Positions 1 to 9,156 of a stretch of 52,034 bases of DNA are shown piece by piece. The notes under the pieces were generated by a model. The model worked only from the letters and a program-made list of their open reading frames with translations, did not search any database and was not told the origin of the DNA. Origin of the DNA: an uncultured Oscillospiraceae bacterium (GTDB lineage Bacteria; Bacillota; Clostridia; Oscillospirales; Oscillospiraceae); contig CAJULJ010000018.1 of assembly GCA_910587395.1 (NCBI GenBank), positions 1 through 52,034 of the forward strand, read 5' to 3'. The translations under genes and the position numbers were made by a program. Positions within the stretch are counted from its first letter, which is position 1, and every line of letters starts with the position of its first letter.

Positions 1-543
1 GACACCGGCAAGAAGGCCAACGACGGCCAGCCCATCTACACCGCGGGCAACTATGGTACCAACGGCGTGTGGACCGGCGGCCTGGGTATCAACTGCAACG
101 ACAATCCGTCCGTCCTGATTGTGCCCACCGGCAACAACTTCCAGTGGACCATGACCGGCGGCGCGGGCGTCGATAACGGCGATGACAAGAACGCGCTCAC
201 CGGCGGCATTCGCTACTCCGCCGTGACCCGCGACGCGCAGACCGCCACCTTCACCACCTTCACCGGCTCCGCCGACAGCAACCAGAGGCTGCTCCGGGTG
301 GCCGACGCCAAGGTCGTGAACCTGAACAAGGGCGCGAAGGTCAGCGGCACCAGCCTCGCCGACGGTCAGAAGAGCGCCTCCGGCGAGATCTGGCCGGGCA
401 TCACCGACCTGGCTACCCTGAACGAGGCCGGCTCCATCAGCCCCGTCACCGGACGTGCTCTGAAGGTCGCCGCAGTTGTTGATCCCAGCAACCCGCTGGT
501 GGTCACCGCCATCTACGTCTGCTACGACCAGAGCTGGTCCTAA
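1..543 (+). CDS. Large surface (S-layer-like) protein, C-terminal part, 5' end outside window
   Basis: An open frame enters at base 1 and ends with TAA at 541-543, so about 180 C-terminal residues are seen. The sequence is rich in Gly, Thr, Asn, Asp and Ala, with no cytoplasmic enzyme motif. Its last ~60 residues (from IWPGITDL to the end) closely match the C-terminus of the protein at the right edge, including WPGITDL, TLNEAGSI, PVTGRALKV and DPSNPLVV. Upstream KKANDGQPIYTAGNY also aligns with that paralogue. Strong preference for GCC, AAC and ACC codons suggests high expression. A secreted S-layer-like structural protein is inferred from composition, repeat-like strands and size of the paralogue; no SLH or sortase motif is visible in this fragment. 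A GTG at 67 is an internal codon, not the start. Confidence 0.75.
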   Translation, partial: DTGKKANDGQPIYTAGNYGTNGVWTGGLGINCNDNPSVLIVPTGNNFQWTMTGGAGVDNGDDKNALTGGIRYSAVTRDAQTATFTTFTGSADSNQRLLRVADAKVVNLNKGAKVSGTSLADGQKSASGEIWPGITDLATLNEAGSISPVTGRALKVAAVVDPSNPLVVTAIYVCYDQSWS

Positions 544-576
544 TCTGACTAACAGTCAGAACACGCGAAAACCCTG

Positions 577-613
577 AAAAAAGCCCCCCGGGAATTTTCC
601 CGGGGGGCTTTTC
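577..613. terminator. Bidirectional intrinsic terminator between convergent genes
   Basis: A 12-bp GC-rich stem (581-592 with 599-610) is flanked by an A-run on the left and a T-run on the right, so it can end the surface-protein transcript from the left and the small tail-like gene from the right. An almost identical element lies at 48939-48970 in the mirror-image module. Confidence 0.9.
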
Positions 614-623
614 TCCGCAGTGG

Positions 624-1046
624 TCAGTCGAAGGCGATGTAGCCATAGGAGAGGTTGCAGTAGCCAATCATGGAGCTGGGGCCGCCGGATTGGATATGGA
701 AGCCGTTTGAGGTGATTTTTCCGGAACTATGAGGCCGATCCCTCAGCAATATCCCGCAGCAATTGTTCGGGCCCAGCGCGAGAATGACGACGCAGGAGGG
801 CGCAAACCCCAGGTCCACGTCAATGTCCGTCTGCGGATAATAGGTGCCGACCGCGATGTGCTTGGCCTCGAACACCTGGAGGCGCTGGTCCAGGGCGGCG
901 ATGTCGGCGGCGCGGGCCTGGTCCTGGGCGGCGGCCTCGGCGGAGATGGCCTGCTCCAGCTTTTGGGCGTTCTCGTTCAGCGCCTCCGGCGAAAAGGTGT
1001 CGGACGCTTCGATCAGGTTCAGTTGATATTTGTCGGTGTGTTGCAT
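624..1046 (-). CDS. Small phage-tail-fibre-like protein (left copy)
   Basis: A 140-residue protein with no signal peptide or membrane segment. Residues 1-35 carry YQLNLIEASDTFSP followed by LNENAQKLEQAI. A short Ala/Gln-rich coiled coil follows (about 35-60), then a beta-rich, Gly/Ser/Cys-rich C-terminal domain with a VDLGFAPSCVVIL motif. The N-terminal motif and the DLGF.P strand resemble tail-fibre-type proteins of Clostridia phages; that is recognition by pattern only. The start is the ATG at 1046 because an AGGAGGGG Shine-Dalgarno sits just upstream; the longer frame to 1106 has none. The gene is convergent with the surface protein and has a full paralogue at 48569-48925. Possibly a surface-associated protein partnered with the S-layer-like protein; function unknown. 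Confidence 0.75.
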   Translation of the reverse strand: MQHTDKYQLNLIEASDTFSPEALNENAQKLEQAISAEAAAQDQARAADIAALDQRLQVFEAKHIAVGTYYPQTDIDVDLGFAPSCVVILALGPNNCCGILLRDRPHSSGKITSNGFHIQSGGPSSMIGYCNLSYGYIAFD

Positions 1047-1050
1047 AATT

Positions 1051-1075
1051 TTATCCCCTCCTGACGGGAGGGGAT
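1051..1075 (-). promoter_or_regulatory. Hairpin enclosing the Shine-Dalgarno of the left tail-like gene
   Basis: On the minus strand TATCCCCTCC and GGAGGGGATA form a perfect 10-bp stem with a 5-nt loop, ending about 5 nt before the ATG at 1046. The 3' arm is the ribosome binding site itself, so translation should be blocked while the hairpin is closed. The right-hand paralogue has the same device with a shifted but still perfectly paired stem. Confidence 0.75.
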
Positions 1076-1137
1076 AACCGGGGCGGTGTTGTACGTTCCG
1101 GTGCAAGGACGGCTTTGCGGGGGCCCCTTTTTGTGTG

Positions 1138-1166
1138 TTGACAAATGCGCGGCGGAAGGGTATAAT
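1138..1166 (+). promoter_or_regulatory. Consensus sigma-A promoter for the structured RNA
   Basis: TTGACA (1138-1143), a 17-bp spacer and TATAAT (1161-1166) form a perfect consensus promoter. The expected start, about 7 nt after the -10 box, falls on the first base of the terminal stem of the RNA at 1173. Confidence 0.85.
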
Positions 1167-1172
1167 AAATAT

Positions 1173-1413
1173 GAGGAGTTCCGTGAACTCTCCCCTGAGT
1201 AAGCGGCTTGGCTCTGTTAGATTGGGTTAGCTACAAAGATTGCAGACAGCCGTCACTTGCCAGAGTGGCGGCTGTCCCTTTTTGCGATCCGAATCGTCAC
1301 CGTCAAATTGAACGGATGGAATGTGATCGTAATAGGCACACGCTTCACCCCCTTCCGGGTGGTGTAGCCAAGCCGCCGTGTCGTTACCCAAGTTCCTTCC
1401 CACGGAACTCCTC
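1173..1413 (+). ncRNA. Candidate ~240-nt structured RNA (class unassigned)
   Basis: Ends 1173-1185 and 1401-1413 are perfect 13-bp complements. Inside lie a perfect 11-bp helix (1203-1213 with 1366-1376), a 13-bp hairpin with one G-U pair (1245-1257 with 1264-1276) and a short hairpin (1346-1350 with 1357-1361). The start coincides with the predicted transcription start of the 1138-1166 promoter. It ends about 55 nt before the start codon at 1469, so it could be a free RNA or the leader of the downstream operon. No strong terminator follows. It is not a tRNA, tmRNA or SRP RNA by visible landmarks. A 6S-like or raiA-type RNA was considered but could not be matched by eye. Confidence 0.65.
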
Positions 1414-1468
1414 GCGTTTATTCTACACCGTTCAACACAAAAAGTCAACGTTGCATAAGGAGGCCGCC

Positions 1469-3409
1469 ATGCCGAACGCCGAAGCGGTGCAATACTATCA
1501 GCAGGCCCTGAAGCTGGGACAAAAGGAATACAAGAACTGCGTCCACCGGGGTCTGAACCCCAACATCCAGGCCCTGGGGGCGGATAGGCTCCAGCTGTCC
1601 CAGGTGAAGCTGGGGGTGATGGAGATCCCCATCTATCTGGTGGTGGGCTCCACCGAGGGGGCCCGGACCAACTCATTTTCCCCCGGCTTCTACCCCCTGA
1701 TGGGCCTGGACTCCGAATTTGCCATGAAGTGGACCAACCTGTGCGCCGCCCAGCTGGGCGAGGGCATCCACGACGCCATCAAGTGCTATGAGTACCTGGG
1801 CCGGTTCTACGTCCAGGAGGGGAACAAGCGGGTCAGCGTGCTCAAAAGCGTAGGGTCCTCCACGGTCCAGGCGGACGTGACCCGGCTTATGCCCGCCAGG
1901 GCCGACGACATCACCACCCAGATTTATATGGAGTTTCTGGAGTTTTTCAAGCACAGCCGGTGCTGGGGGGTGCATTTCAGCGATCTGGGGGGCTACGCCA
2001 AGCTCCAGGCGGCGCTGGGCTTTGCCAGGGACGAGGACTGGCCGGAGGACCTCCAGAAAAAGTTCAAGGCAAGGTATTTCAGCTTCCGAAACAGCTTTTA
2101 CCGGCTGGGCGGAGGCAGCCTGGGGCTGACCGCCGGGGACGCGCTGCTGCGGTGGCTGGAGTTTTACTCCGCCCAGGAGTTTTTTGCCTCCATCGGGGAG
2201 GGGGATTACCGCAAGACGCTGACGGCCATCTGGAAGGAGCTGTGCGTCCACGCGGAGACCGCGCCCATCGCCGTGAGCCTGGCCCCCGCCGGGGAGGGCG
2301 AGGAGAAAAAGACCATGATGTCCACGCTGCTGGGGAGGAAGAAGCTGCGTGTGGCCTTTTTGTTCCAGGGCACGCCGCAGACCAGCGGCTGGGCCGCCGC
2401 CCACGACAAGGGACGGGAGTATCTGGAGGAAACGCTGGGGGACAGCGTCAGCGTGGAGTGCTACTACGAGGTGTCCGCCCAGGGGGCGGAGGCGGTGATC
2501 AACGAAGCCGTGGGCGACGGCGCGGAGCTGATTTTCACCACCTCGGTGAGCCTCATCGACGCCACGCTGCGCGTGGCGGTAAAGTACCCCAAGGTGCGCT
2601 TCATGAACTGCTCCATCGACCAGCCCTATGTGAACGTGAAGGCGTACTACTGCCGGGTGTATGAGGCCAAGTTCATCACCGGAGCCATCGCCGGAGCTCT
2701 GTGCAAGACGGGGAAGATCGGCTACGTGGGCAGCTATCCCATTCTGGGCGTGCCCGCCAGCATCAACGCCTTCGCCCTGGGGGCGGCGCTGACCAACCCG
2801 GAGGCCCACATCGATCTGCGCTGGCACTGCCTGCCGGGGGACTATATGTCGGAGTTCAAGGAAAAGGGCATCCATCTGGTCAGTGACCGGGATTATATCG
2901 CCGAGCAGCCCTATGGGGCCCAGGGCCTGGCCTGGCTGGGGCACGACGGCGAGCTGGTACAGCTGGCCTCCCCCAGCTGGCACTGGGGGGAGTTTTATGT
3001 GCGCATTGTGCGGGAGATGCTCCGGGACCCCAAAACCGTCCCCCTGGCGGAGGACGCCAGCCGTGCCATCAACTACTGGTGGGGGATGGACAGCGGCGTG
3101 GTAGACCTGCGCACCAGCCCCGAGCTGCCCGAGGGGGCCCGGGCGCTGGCGGAGATCCTGCGCCAGGGCATCCGCAGCGGAACCATCCACCCCTTCCAAC
3201 GGCTCATCCGGGACCAGAAGGGGAACGTGGCCAACGACGGCGCCCAGGACCTGACCATGGAAGAGATTTTGAAAATGGACTGGCTGTGCGACCGGGTGGA
3301 CGGCCGCCTGCCCGACTTTGACGAGCTGCTGCCCATTGCCCGCTCCACGGTGCGGCGGCTGGGCGTGGGCCGGGAAAACATCCCGCCGGAGGAGGAGAAG
3401 GAGCCGTGA
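1469..3409 (+). CDS. ParB-like / BMP (PnrA-like) substrate-binding fusion protein, cytosolic
   Basis: A 646-residue protein. The C-terminal half (about residues 293-540) has the fold signature of BMP/PnrA-type nucleoside-binding lipoproteins: a VAFLFQG first strand, AHDKGREYLEE helix, ITGAIAGAL and GKIGYVGSYP. Yet there is no signal peptide or lipobox, so it should be cytosolic. The N-terminal ~270 residues include GRFYVQEGNKRVSVLK (about 111-126), typical of the ParB/sulfiredoxin-like nuclease superfamily. The start is the ATG at 1469 behind AAGGAGG; the open frame further upstream runs through the structured RNA and is not coding. The downstream phosphoesterase overlaps by 4 bases, implying coupled translation. 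An intracellular nucleoside or small-molecule sensor is an inference; family membership is more certain than function. Confidence 0.75.
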   Translation: MPNAEAVQYYQQALKLGQKEYKNCVHRGLNPNIQALGADRLQLSQVKLGVMEIPIYLVVGSTEGARTNSFSPGFYPLMGLDSEFAMKWTNLCAAQLGEGIHDAIKCYEYLGRFYVQEGNKRVSVLKSVGSSTVQADVTRLMPARADDITTQIYMEFLEFFKHSRCWGVHFSDLGGYAKLQAALGFARDEDWPEDLQKKFKARYFSFRNSFYRLGGGSLGLTAGDALLRWLEFYSAQEFFASIGEGDYRKTLTAIWKELCVHAETAPIAVSLAPAGEGEEKKTMMSTLLGRKKLRVAFLFQGTPQTSGWAAAHDKGREYLEETLGDSVSVECYYEVSAQGAEAVINEAVGDGAELIFTTSVSLIDATLRVAVKYPKVRFMNCSIDQPYVNVKAYYCRVYEAKFITGAIAGALCKTGKIGYVGSYPILGVPASINAFALGAALTNPEAHIDLRWHCLPGDYMSEFKEKGIHLVSDRDYIAEQPYGAQGLAWLGHDGELVQLASPSWHWGEFYVRIVREMLRDPKTVPLAEDASRAINYWWGMDSGVVDLRTSPELPEGARALAEILRQGIRSGTIHPFQRLIRDQKGNVANDGAQDLTMEEILKMDWLCDRVDGRLPDFDELLPIARSTVRRLGVGRENIPPEEEKEP

Positions 3410-4056
3410 AGCTGCTGGTCATCTCCGACGCCCCGGACCCAGGGCTGTGGGACTACTTTTCCAAAGAAAAGCTGCAAGGGGCGGACGCCATCATCTCCTG
3501 CGGGGACCTGCCCGCCAGTTACCTCACTTTTCTGGTGACCATGGCCAACAGGCCGCTGTACTACGTCCACGGCAACCACGACACCAAATATGAGCAGCAG
3601 CCCCCCGAGGGGTGCGACTGCATCGACGGGAAGCTTGTGGAGTTCAAGGGCTACCGCATCATGGGCCTGGGCGGGTGCATGAGGTACAATGACAGCGCCC
3701 ACCAGTACACTGAGCGGCAGATGAGGCGGCGCATCGCCAAGCTGGGGCGCACGCTGAAACGGGGCGGGGTGGACATCCTGGTCACCCACGCCCCCGCCCA
3801 TGGGCTGGGGGACATGGAGGACGCCTGCCATCAGGGCTTTGCCTGCTTCCGGGAGCTGATGGACGAATTCAAGCCTCAATATCATCTCTACGGCCACGTA
3901 CACCTGCAATACGCGCCCGGCCTGCCCCGGGTGCGGGAGTACGGAGAGACCAGGGTGGTAAACGCCTCCGGGAAATATTTCATCGAGCTGCCGGACAGGC
4001 CGTATACGGACCGGCCCCGGTTCGGCGGAGTAAGGAGCTGGGCGCGGGGATTATAA
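3406..4056 (+). CDS. Calcineurin-like metallophosphoesterase
   Basis: A 216-residue phosphoesterase with CGDL (about 32-35), GNHD (56-59), THAP (127-130) and GHVH (163-166), the metal-binding blocks of the YfcE/MJ0936-like group. The first block is atypical: ISDAPD replaces the usual D-x-H, so one metal-ligand histidine is absent, followed by an LWDYF motif. The GTG start at 3406 overlaps the preceding stop (GTGA), with the ribosome binding site inside the upstream gene. A hydrolase acting on a nucleotide or phosphodiester connected with the ligand of the upstream BMP fusion is plausible but unproven. A terminator follows at 4077-4120. Confidence 0.85.
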   Translation: MKLLVISDAPDPGLWDYFSKEKLQGADAIISCGDLPASYLTFLVTMANRPLYYVHGNHDTKYEQQPPEGCDCIDGKLVEFKGYRIMGLGGCMRYNDSAHQYTERQMRRRIAKLGRTLKRGGVDILVTHAPAHGLGDMEDACHQGFACFRELMDEFKPQYHLYGHVHLQYAPGLPRVREYGETRVVNASGKYFIELPDRPYTDRPRFGGVRSWARGL

Positions 4057-4076
4057 AGGAGCTGCCGCATAAACGA

Positions 4077-4120
4077 AAAGCGCCGTTGGCGGGCTTTTGC
4101 GAGCCTGCCAACGGCGCTTT
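4077..4120. terminator. Bidirectional terminator between phosphoesterase and symporter genes
   Basis: Arms 4077-4090 and 4107-4120 form a 14-bp stem with an additional inner GGCT/AGCC pairing. It lies between convergent genes and can serve both. Confidence 0.8.
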
Positions 4121-4143
4121 GGAGCACCAAGAAAAGGACGCGG

Positions 4144-5721
<1,578 letters not shown>

Positions 5722-5756
5722 GGGAATCCCCTCTTTTCTCAAAAATACTCTACCGC

Positions 5757-5785
5757 AGTATATAATAAAAGCGCCGAAAACGCAA
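5757..5785 (-). promoter_or_regulatory. Probable promoter of the AGCS symporter
   Basis: On the minus strand TTGCGT (5780-5785), 17 bp, then TATACT (5757-5762), in an AT-rich stretch directly upstream of the symporter start. Confidence 0.5.
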
Positions 5786-5903
5786 GAAAAAACGGGTTGT
5801 TTTCATTTTGCGGAACAAATTTTCCCAAAAACCCCCAATTATCAGGTGCATGGCGGCGCAAAATTGTTAGAAAACGCAAGTGAATCCCCCGCAAAATTCA
5901 TCT

Positions 5904-5942
5904 GCCGCCCAGAGGGGTGCCATCGGCTCCACCCTGGGCGGC
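5904..5942 (-). terminator. Probable terminator of the aspS-gatCAB operon
   Basis: A 9-bp GC-rich stem (5904-5912 with 5934-5942), followed on the minus strand by a short T-containing run. It lies immediately downstream of the gatB stop codon. The T-run is weak. Confidence 0.5.
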
Positions 5943-5947
5943 GGTTT

Positions 5948-7378
5948 TCACTGTGTCAGAAGCTCCTTCAAAATGCGGTTCACGCTCTGGGGGTTGGCCC
6001 TGCCCTTCAGCTCCCGCATGACCTGGCCCACCAGGAAGCCGAATGCCTTCTCTTTGCCGCCCCTATAGTCGGCCGCGGACTGGGGATTGGCTTCCAGCAC
6101 TTTGGCGGCGGTTTCCCGCACCAGGCCATCGTCGTTGACCTGCTCCAGGCCGTGCGCCTTGACGTAGGCGTCCACGTCGCCGTCCGTGTCAAAGACGGCC
6201 TCGAACACCTTGACGGCGGTGTTGCGGTTCAGCGTTCCCTCTCCCACCAGGGTGATGAGCCGGGCCAGGGTGGCAGGGGTCAGCTTCATGTCCTTGGGCT
6301 CCATGCCCCGGGCGGACAGCGCCCCCAGCACCTCGCCCATGATCCAGTTGGCCCCCTGCTTGGGAGGAGCGCCCAGCGCCGTCAGGTCCTCAAAAAACCG
6401 GGCCAGAACGCAGTCCGATGTGATCATCCGGCTGTCATATTCGGGAAGCCCGTACTCGGCCTGATACCGGGCCCGCTTGGCCTCCGCCAGCTCTGGCTGG
6501 GCGGCGCGCAGGCCGTCCAGATACTCCTCCGACAGCTCGATGGGCGGGATATCCGGCTCGGGAAAATAGCGGTAATCCTGGGCGTTTTCCTTGGAGCGCA
6601 TGGCGTAGGTGGCGTCCTTGTTTTCGTCCCAGCGCCGGGTCTCCTGGACCACCCGCCTGTCTTCTTCAATCAGCTCAATCTGCCGCCTGGCCTCGTAGTC
6701 GATGGCCCGGGCGATGGCCTTGAAGGAGTTCAGGTTTTTCATCTCGGTACGGGTGCCCAGCTCACCGCTTCCCATAGGCCGCACGGACAGGTTCACGTCG
6801 CACCGGAGAGAGCCCTCCTGCATTTTGCAGTCGGACACGCCCAGGTATTGCAGAGTCTCCTTCAGCTTTTCCAGGTAGGCGGTCACCTCGTCCGCCGTGC
6901 GGAAGTCCGGCTCGGTGACGATCTCGATCAGCGGCACGCCGCAGCGGTTGTAATCGGCCCTGGTCTGGTCGATCCAGGGGTCGTGGACCAGCTTGCCCGC
7001 GTCCTCCTCCATGTGCAGCTCGTGGATGCGGATGGTCTTGTCCCCGGCGGCGGTGCGGATGGACACCGCCCCATCCCGAGCAATGGGAAGATAGAGCTGG
7101 GAAATCTGATACGCCTTGGGCAGGTCCGGGTAGAAGTAGTTTTTCCGGTCGAATTTGCTGTACCGGGTGATTTCGCAGTTCAGCGCCAGCCCGGCCTTGA
7201 CGGCGAATTCCAGCACCTTTTTGTTCAGCACGGGCAGGGTCCCAGGCATCCCGGTGCACACCGGACAGCAATGGGTGTTGGGATCGCCCCCGAACCGGGT
7301 GGTGCAGGCGCAGAAAATTTTGGTTTTGGTGGCCAGCTCAACATGGGTCTCCAGGCCGATGACGGTCTCCCAGGTCAT
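5948..7378 (-). CDS. gatB: Asp/Glu-tRNA(Asn/Gln) amidotransferase subunit B
   Basis: A 476-residue GatB. The kinase/cradle domain begins with GLETHVEL and carries the Cys cluster around CPVCTGMPGTLP, then DRKNYFYPDLPKAYQISQ. The helical and YqeY-like tail ends with VGQVMRELKGRANPQ. GatB phosphorylates misacylated Asp-tRNA(Asn) or Glu-tRNA(Gln) and passes it ammonia from GatA. It is last in aspS-gatC-gatA-gatB; its ATG overlaps the gatA stop (ATGA), implying translational coupling. Length is normal and motifs are intact. Confidence 0.97.
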   Translation of the reverse strand: MTWETVIGLETHVELATKTKIFCACTTRFGGDPNTHCCPVCTGMPGTLPVLNKKVLEFAVKAGLALNCEITRYSKFDRKNYFYPDLPKAYQISQLYLPIARDGAVSIRTAAGDKTIRIHELHMEEDAGKLVHDPWIDQTRADYNRCGVPLIEIVTEPDFRTADEVTAYLEKLKETLQYLGVSDCKMQEGSLRCDVNLSVRPMGSGELGTRTEMKNLNSFKAIARAIDYEARRQIELIEEDRRVVQETRRWDENKDATYAMRSKENAQDYRYFPEPDIPPIELSEEYLDGLRAAQPELAEAKRARYQAEYGLPEYDSRMITSDCVLARFFEDLTALGAPPKQGANWIMGEVLGALSARGMEPKDMKLTPATLARLITLVGEGTLNRNTAVKVFEAVFDTDGDVDAYVKAHGLEQVNDDGLVRETAAKVLEANPQSAADYRGGKEKAFGFLVGQVMRELKGRANPQSVNRILKELLTQ

Positions 7379-8841
7379 GCGGGATCGCCTCCCTTCGGTG
7401 TGCGCTTGTGGTAGTCCGTGTCCAGCTGAAACGCGTGAGCGGCGTTCAGCAGCCGTCCCTCGCCAAAGTGGGGGCCGATGAGCTGTGCCCCGATGGGCAG
7501 GCCCTTGGAGTCAAACCCGCAGGGCATGGACAGCCCCGGCAGGCCCGCCAGGTTCACCGGCACGGTGTACACGTCGCTGAGATACATTTGCAGCGGGTTG
7601 GACAGGCTCTCCCCCAGTTTAGGCGCGGTGGCGGGGGCCACTGGGGTGAGGAGCATGTCGCACTGGTGAAACGCCTTGTCAAAGGCGTCCTTGACGACGG
7701 CCTTGATCTGCAATGCCTTGCGGTAATAGGCGTCGTAATACCCGGAGGACAGCACAAAGGTCCCCAGCAGAATGCGCCGCTTTACCTCGGAGCCAAAGCC
7801 CTGGGTGCGGGTTTTGCGGTACAGCCCGTCCAGGCTCTCGTAGCCCTCCGCCCGCCAGCCGTACTTCACCCCGTCGAACCGGGACAGGTTGGAGGACGCC
7901 TCTGCCGCGGCGATAATATAGTACGCAGGCACCACGTACTCCATCACAGGGAAGGACAGCTCCACGACTTCCGCGCCCCGGGCCCTCAGCACGTCTGCCG
8001 CAGCCAGGACGGAGGCCCTCACCTCCCCGTCCAGCCCATCCCCGTAGCAGTCCACAGGCAGGCCGATTTTGAATCCCTGCACATCTCCGGTGAGACTGCC
8101 GAGCAGGTTCCCGTACTGCCCGTCCAAGCTGGTGCCGTCCTTGGGGTCCCTGCCCTGGAGCACGTCCAGAATGGCGGCGCAGTCCGCCGCGTCCCGGCAC
8201 AGCGGACCGATCTGGTCCAGCGAAGAGGCATAGGCGATCAGCCCATACCGGGACACGGTGCCGTAGGTGGGCTTCATGCCCGTCACCCCGCAGTAGGAGG
8301 CCGGCTGGCGGATGGACCCGCCGGTGTCGGAGCCGATCGCGTACCACCCAAGCCCCGCAGACACCGCCGCCGCCGCGCCGCCGGAGGACCCGCCGGGCGC
8401 CCGCTCCAAATCCCAGGGATTTCTCACCGGCCCGTAGAAGGAGGTCTCCGACGTGGACCCCATGGCGAACTCGTCCATGTTCAGCTTGCCCAGGGATACC
8501 GCGCCCATGTCCGCCAGCCGTTCAACCACCGAGGCGTCATAGGGGGGCGCAAAATCCCCCAGAATCTTGGACGCGCAGGAGGTCTTGACCCCTCGGGTGC
8601 AGATGTTGTCCTTGATGGCCATGGGCACGCCGTAGAGGGGGCTTTCGGCGTCCTTCACCCCGGCCTGCAATTTCTCCGCCCGGTTCAATGCCCGCTCACT
8701 GGTGACGGTGATAAAAGCGTTCAATTCCTTATTCTGGGCGGCCACGGCATCCAGCGCCGCCTGAGCGGCTTCCTTGACGGACACCTCGCCTTTTTTGATG
8801 GCCGCGCCCAGCTCCAACGCGGTCAGTTTGGTCAGCTCCAT
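7375..8841 (-). CDS. gatA: Asp/Glu-tRNA(Asn/Gln) amidotransferase subunit A
   Basis: A 488-residue amidase-signature protein. Visible are the catalytic lysine region PMAIKDNICT, the Gly/Ser-rich block ERAPGGSSGGAAAAV, and the SDTGGSIRQPASYCG segment that supplies the Ser-cisSer-Lys triad. It hydrolyses glutamine and channels ammonia to GatB. It lies 12 bp after gatC with a GGAGG ribosome binding site between them, and overlaps gatB by four bases. Confidence 0.97.
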   Translation of the reverse strand: MELTKLTALELGAAIKKGEVSVKEAAQAALDAVAAQNKELNAFITVTSERALNRAEKLQAGVKDAESPLYGVPMAIKDNICTRGVKTSCASKILGDFAPPYDASVVERLADMGAVSLGKLNMDEFAMGSTSETSFYGPVRNPWDLERAPGGSSGGAAAAVSAGLGWYAIGSDTGGSIRQPASYCGVTGMKPTYGTVSRYGLIAYASSLDQIGPLCRDAADCAAILDVLQGRDPKDGTSLDGQYGNLLGSLTGDVQGFKIGLPVDCYGDGLDGEVRASVLAAADVLRARGAEVVELSFPVMEYVVPAYYIIAAAEASSNLSRFDGVKYGWRAEGYESLDGLYRKTRTQGFGSEVKRRILLGTFVLSSGYYDAYYRKALQIKAVVKDAFDKAFHQCDMLLTPVAPATAPKLGESLSNPLQMYLSDVYTVPVNLAGLPGLSMPCGFDSKGLPIGAQLIGPHFGEGRLLNAAHAFQLDTDYHKRTPKGGDPA

Positions 8842-8853
8842 TGTGATTCCTCC

Positions 8854-9141
8854 TTATTCCACGGCCTTGGGGACCAGAAACGCCTCCCCGTCGGGCACAG
8901 GGGCCCCTGCCAGAAGCGCCGCCCGGTCCTGAGAGGGAACTACATCATCCTCCCGCAGCACGTTCTTCACCGGGAACACATGGCTCATGGGCTCCACGCC
9001 CTGGGTGTCCAGCCTGTTCAGCACGTCCATATAGGCGATGATCTGCTCCAGCTGGGCGGTCATGTCCTGCTTTTCGCCGCACTGAAGCTCCAGCCGGGAC
9101 AGCTCGGAAATATACTCCACCAATTCAGTATTGACGGTCAT
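8854..9141 (-). CDS. gatC: Asp/Glu-tRNA(Asn/Gln) amidotransferase subunit C
   Basis: A 95-residue GatC, the small belt subunit that wraps GatA and GatB. Typical features are the N-terminal helix with SRLEL, then MTAQLEQIIAYMDVLNRLDTQGVEP and SHVFP, and the LREDDVV strand. It sits between aspS and gatA in the same operon, with 15 bp to aspS. Confidence 0.95.
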   Translation of the reverse strand: MTVNTELVEYISELSRLELQCGEKQDMTAQLEQIIAYMDVLNRLDTQGVEPMSHVFPVKNVLREDDVVPSQDRAALLAGAPVPDGEAFLVPKAVE

Positions 9142-9156
9142 GTTGAATTCCTCCTT

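Noticed and set aside
624..1106. Prophage at the left edge
   Set aside because: Only one tail-like gene is present, with no capsid, terminase, integrase or lysis gene, and it has a mirror copy at the right edge.
1173..1413. Firm assignment of the structured RNA as 6S RNA
   Set aside because: The internal loop between two helices is reminiscent, but the core is multi-branched rather than a rod, so no class is claimed.
1208..1468. N-terminal extension of the ParB-BMP frame back to 1208
   Set aside because: It runs through the structured RNA, has no ribosome binding site and reads as low-quality protein; AAGGAGG supports the ATG at 1469.
5743..5900. Glycine riboswitch upstream of the AGCS symporter
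   Set aside because: Often found with this family, but the AT-rich 200-bp region shows no glycine aptamer core.
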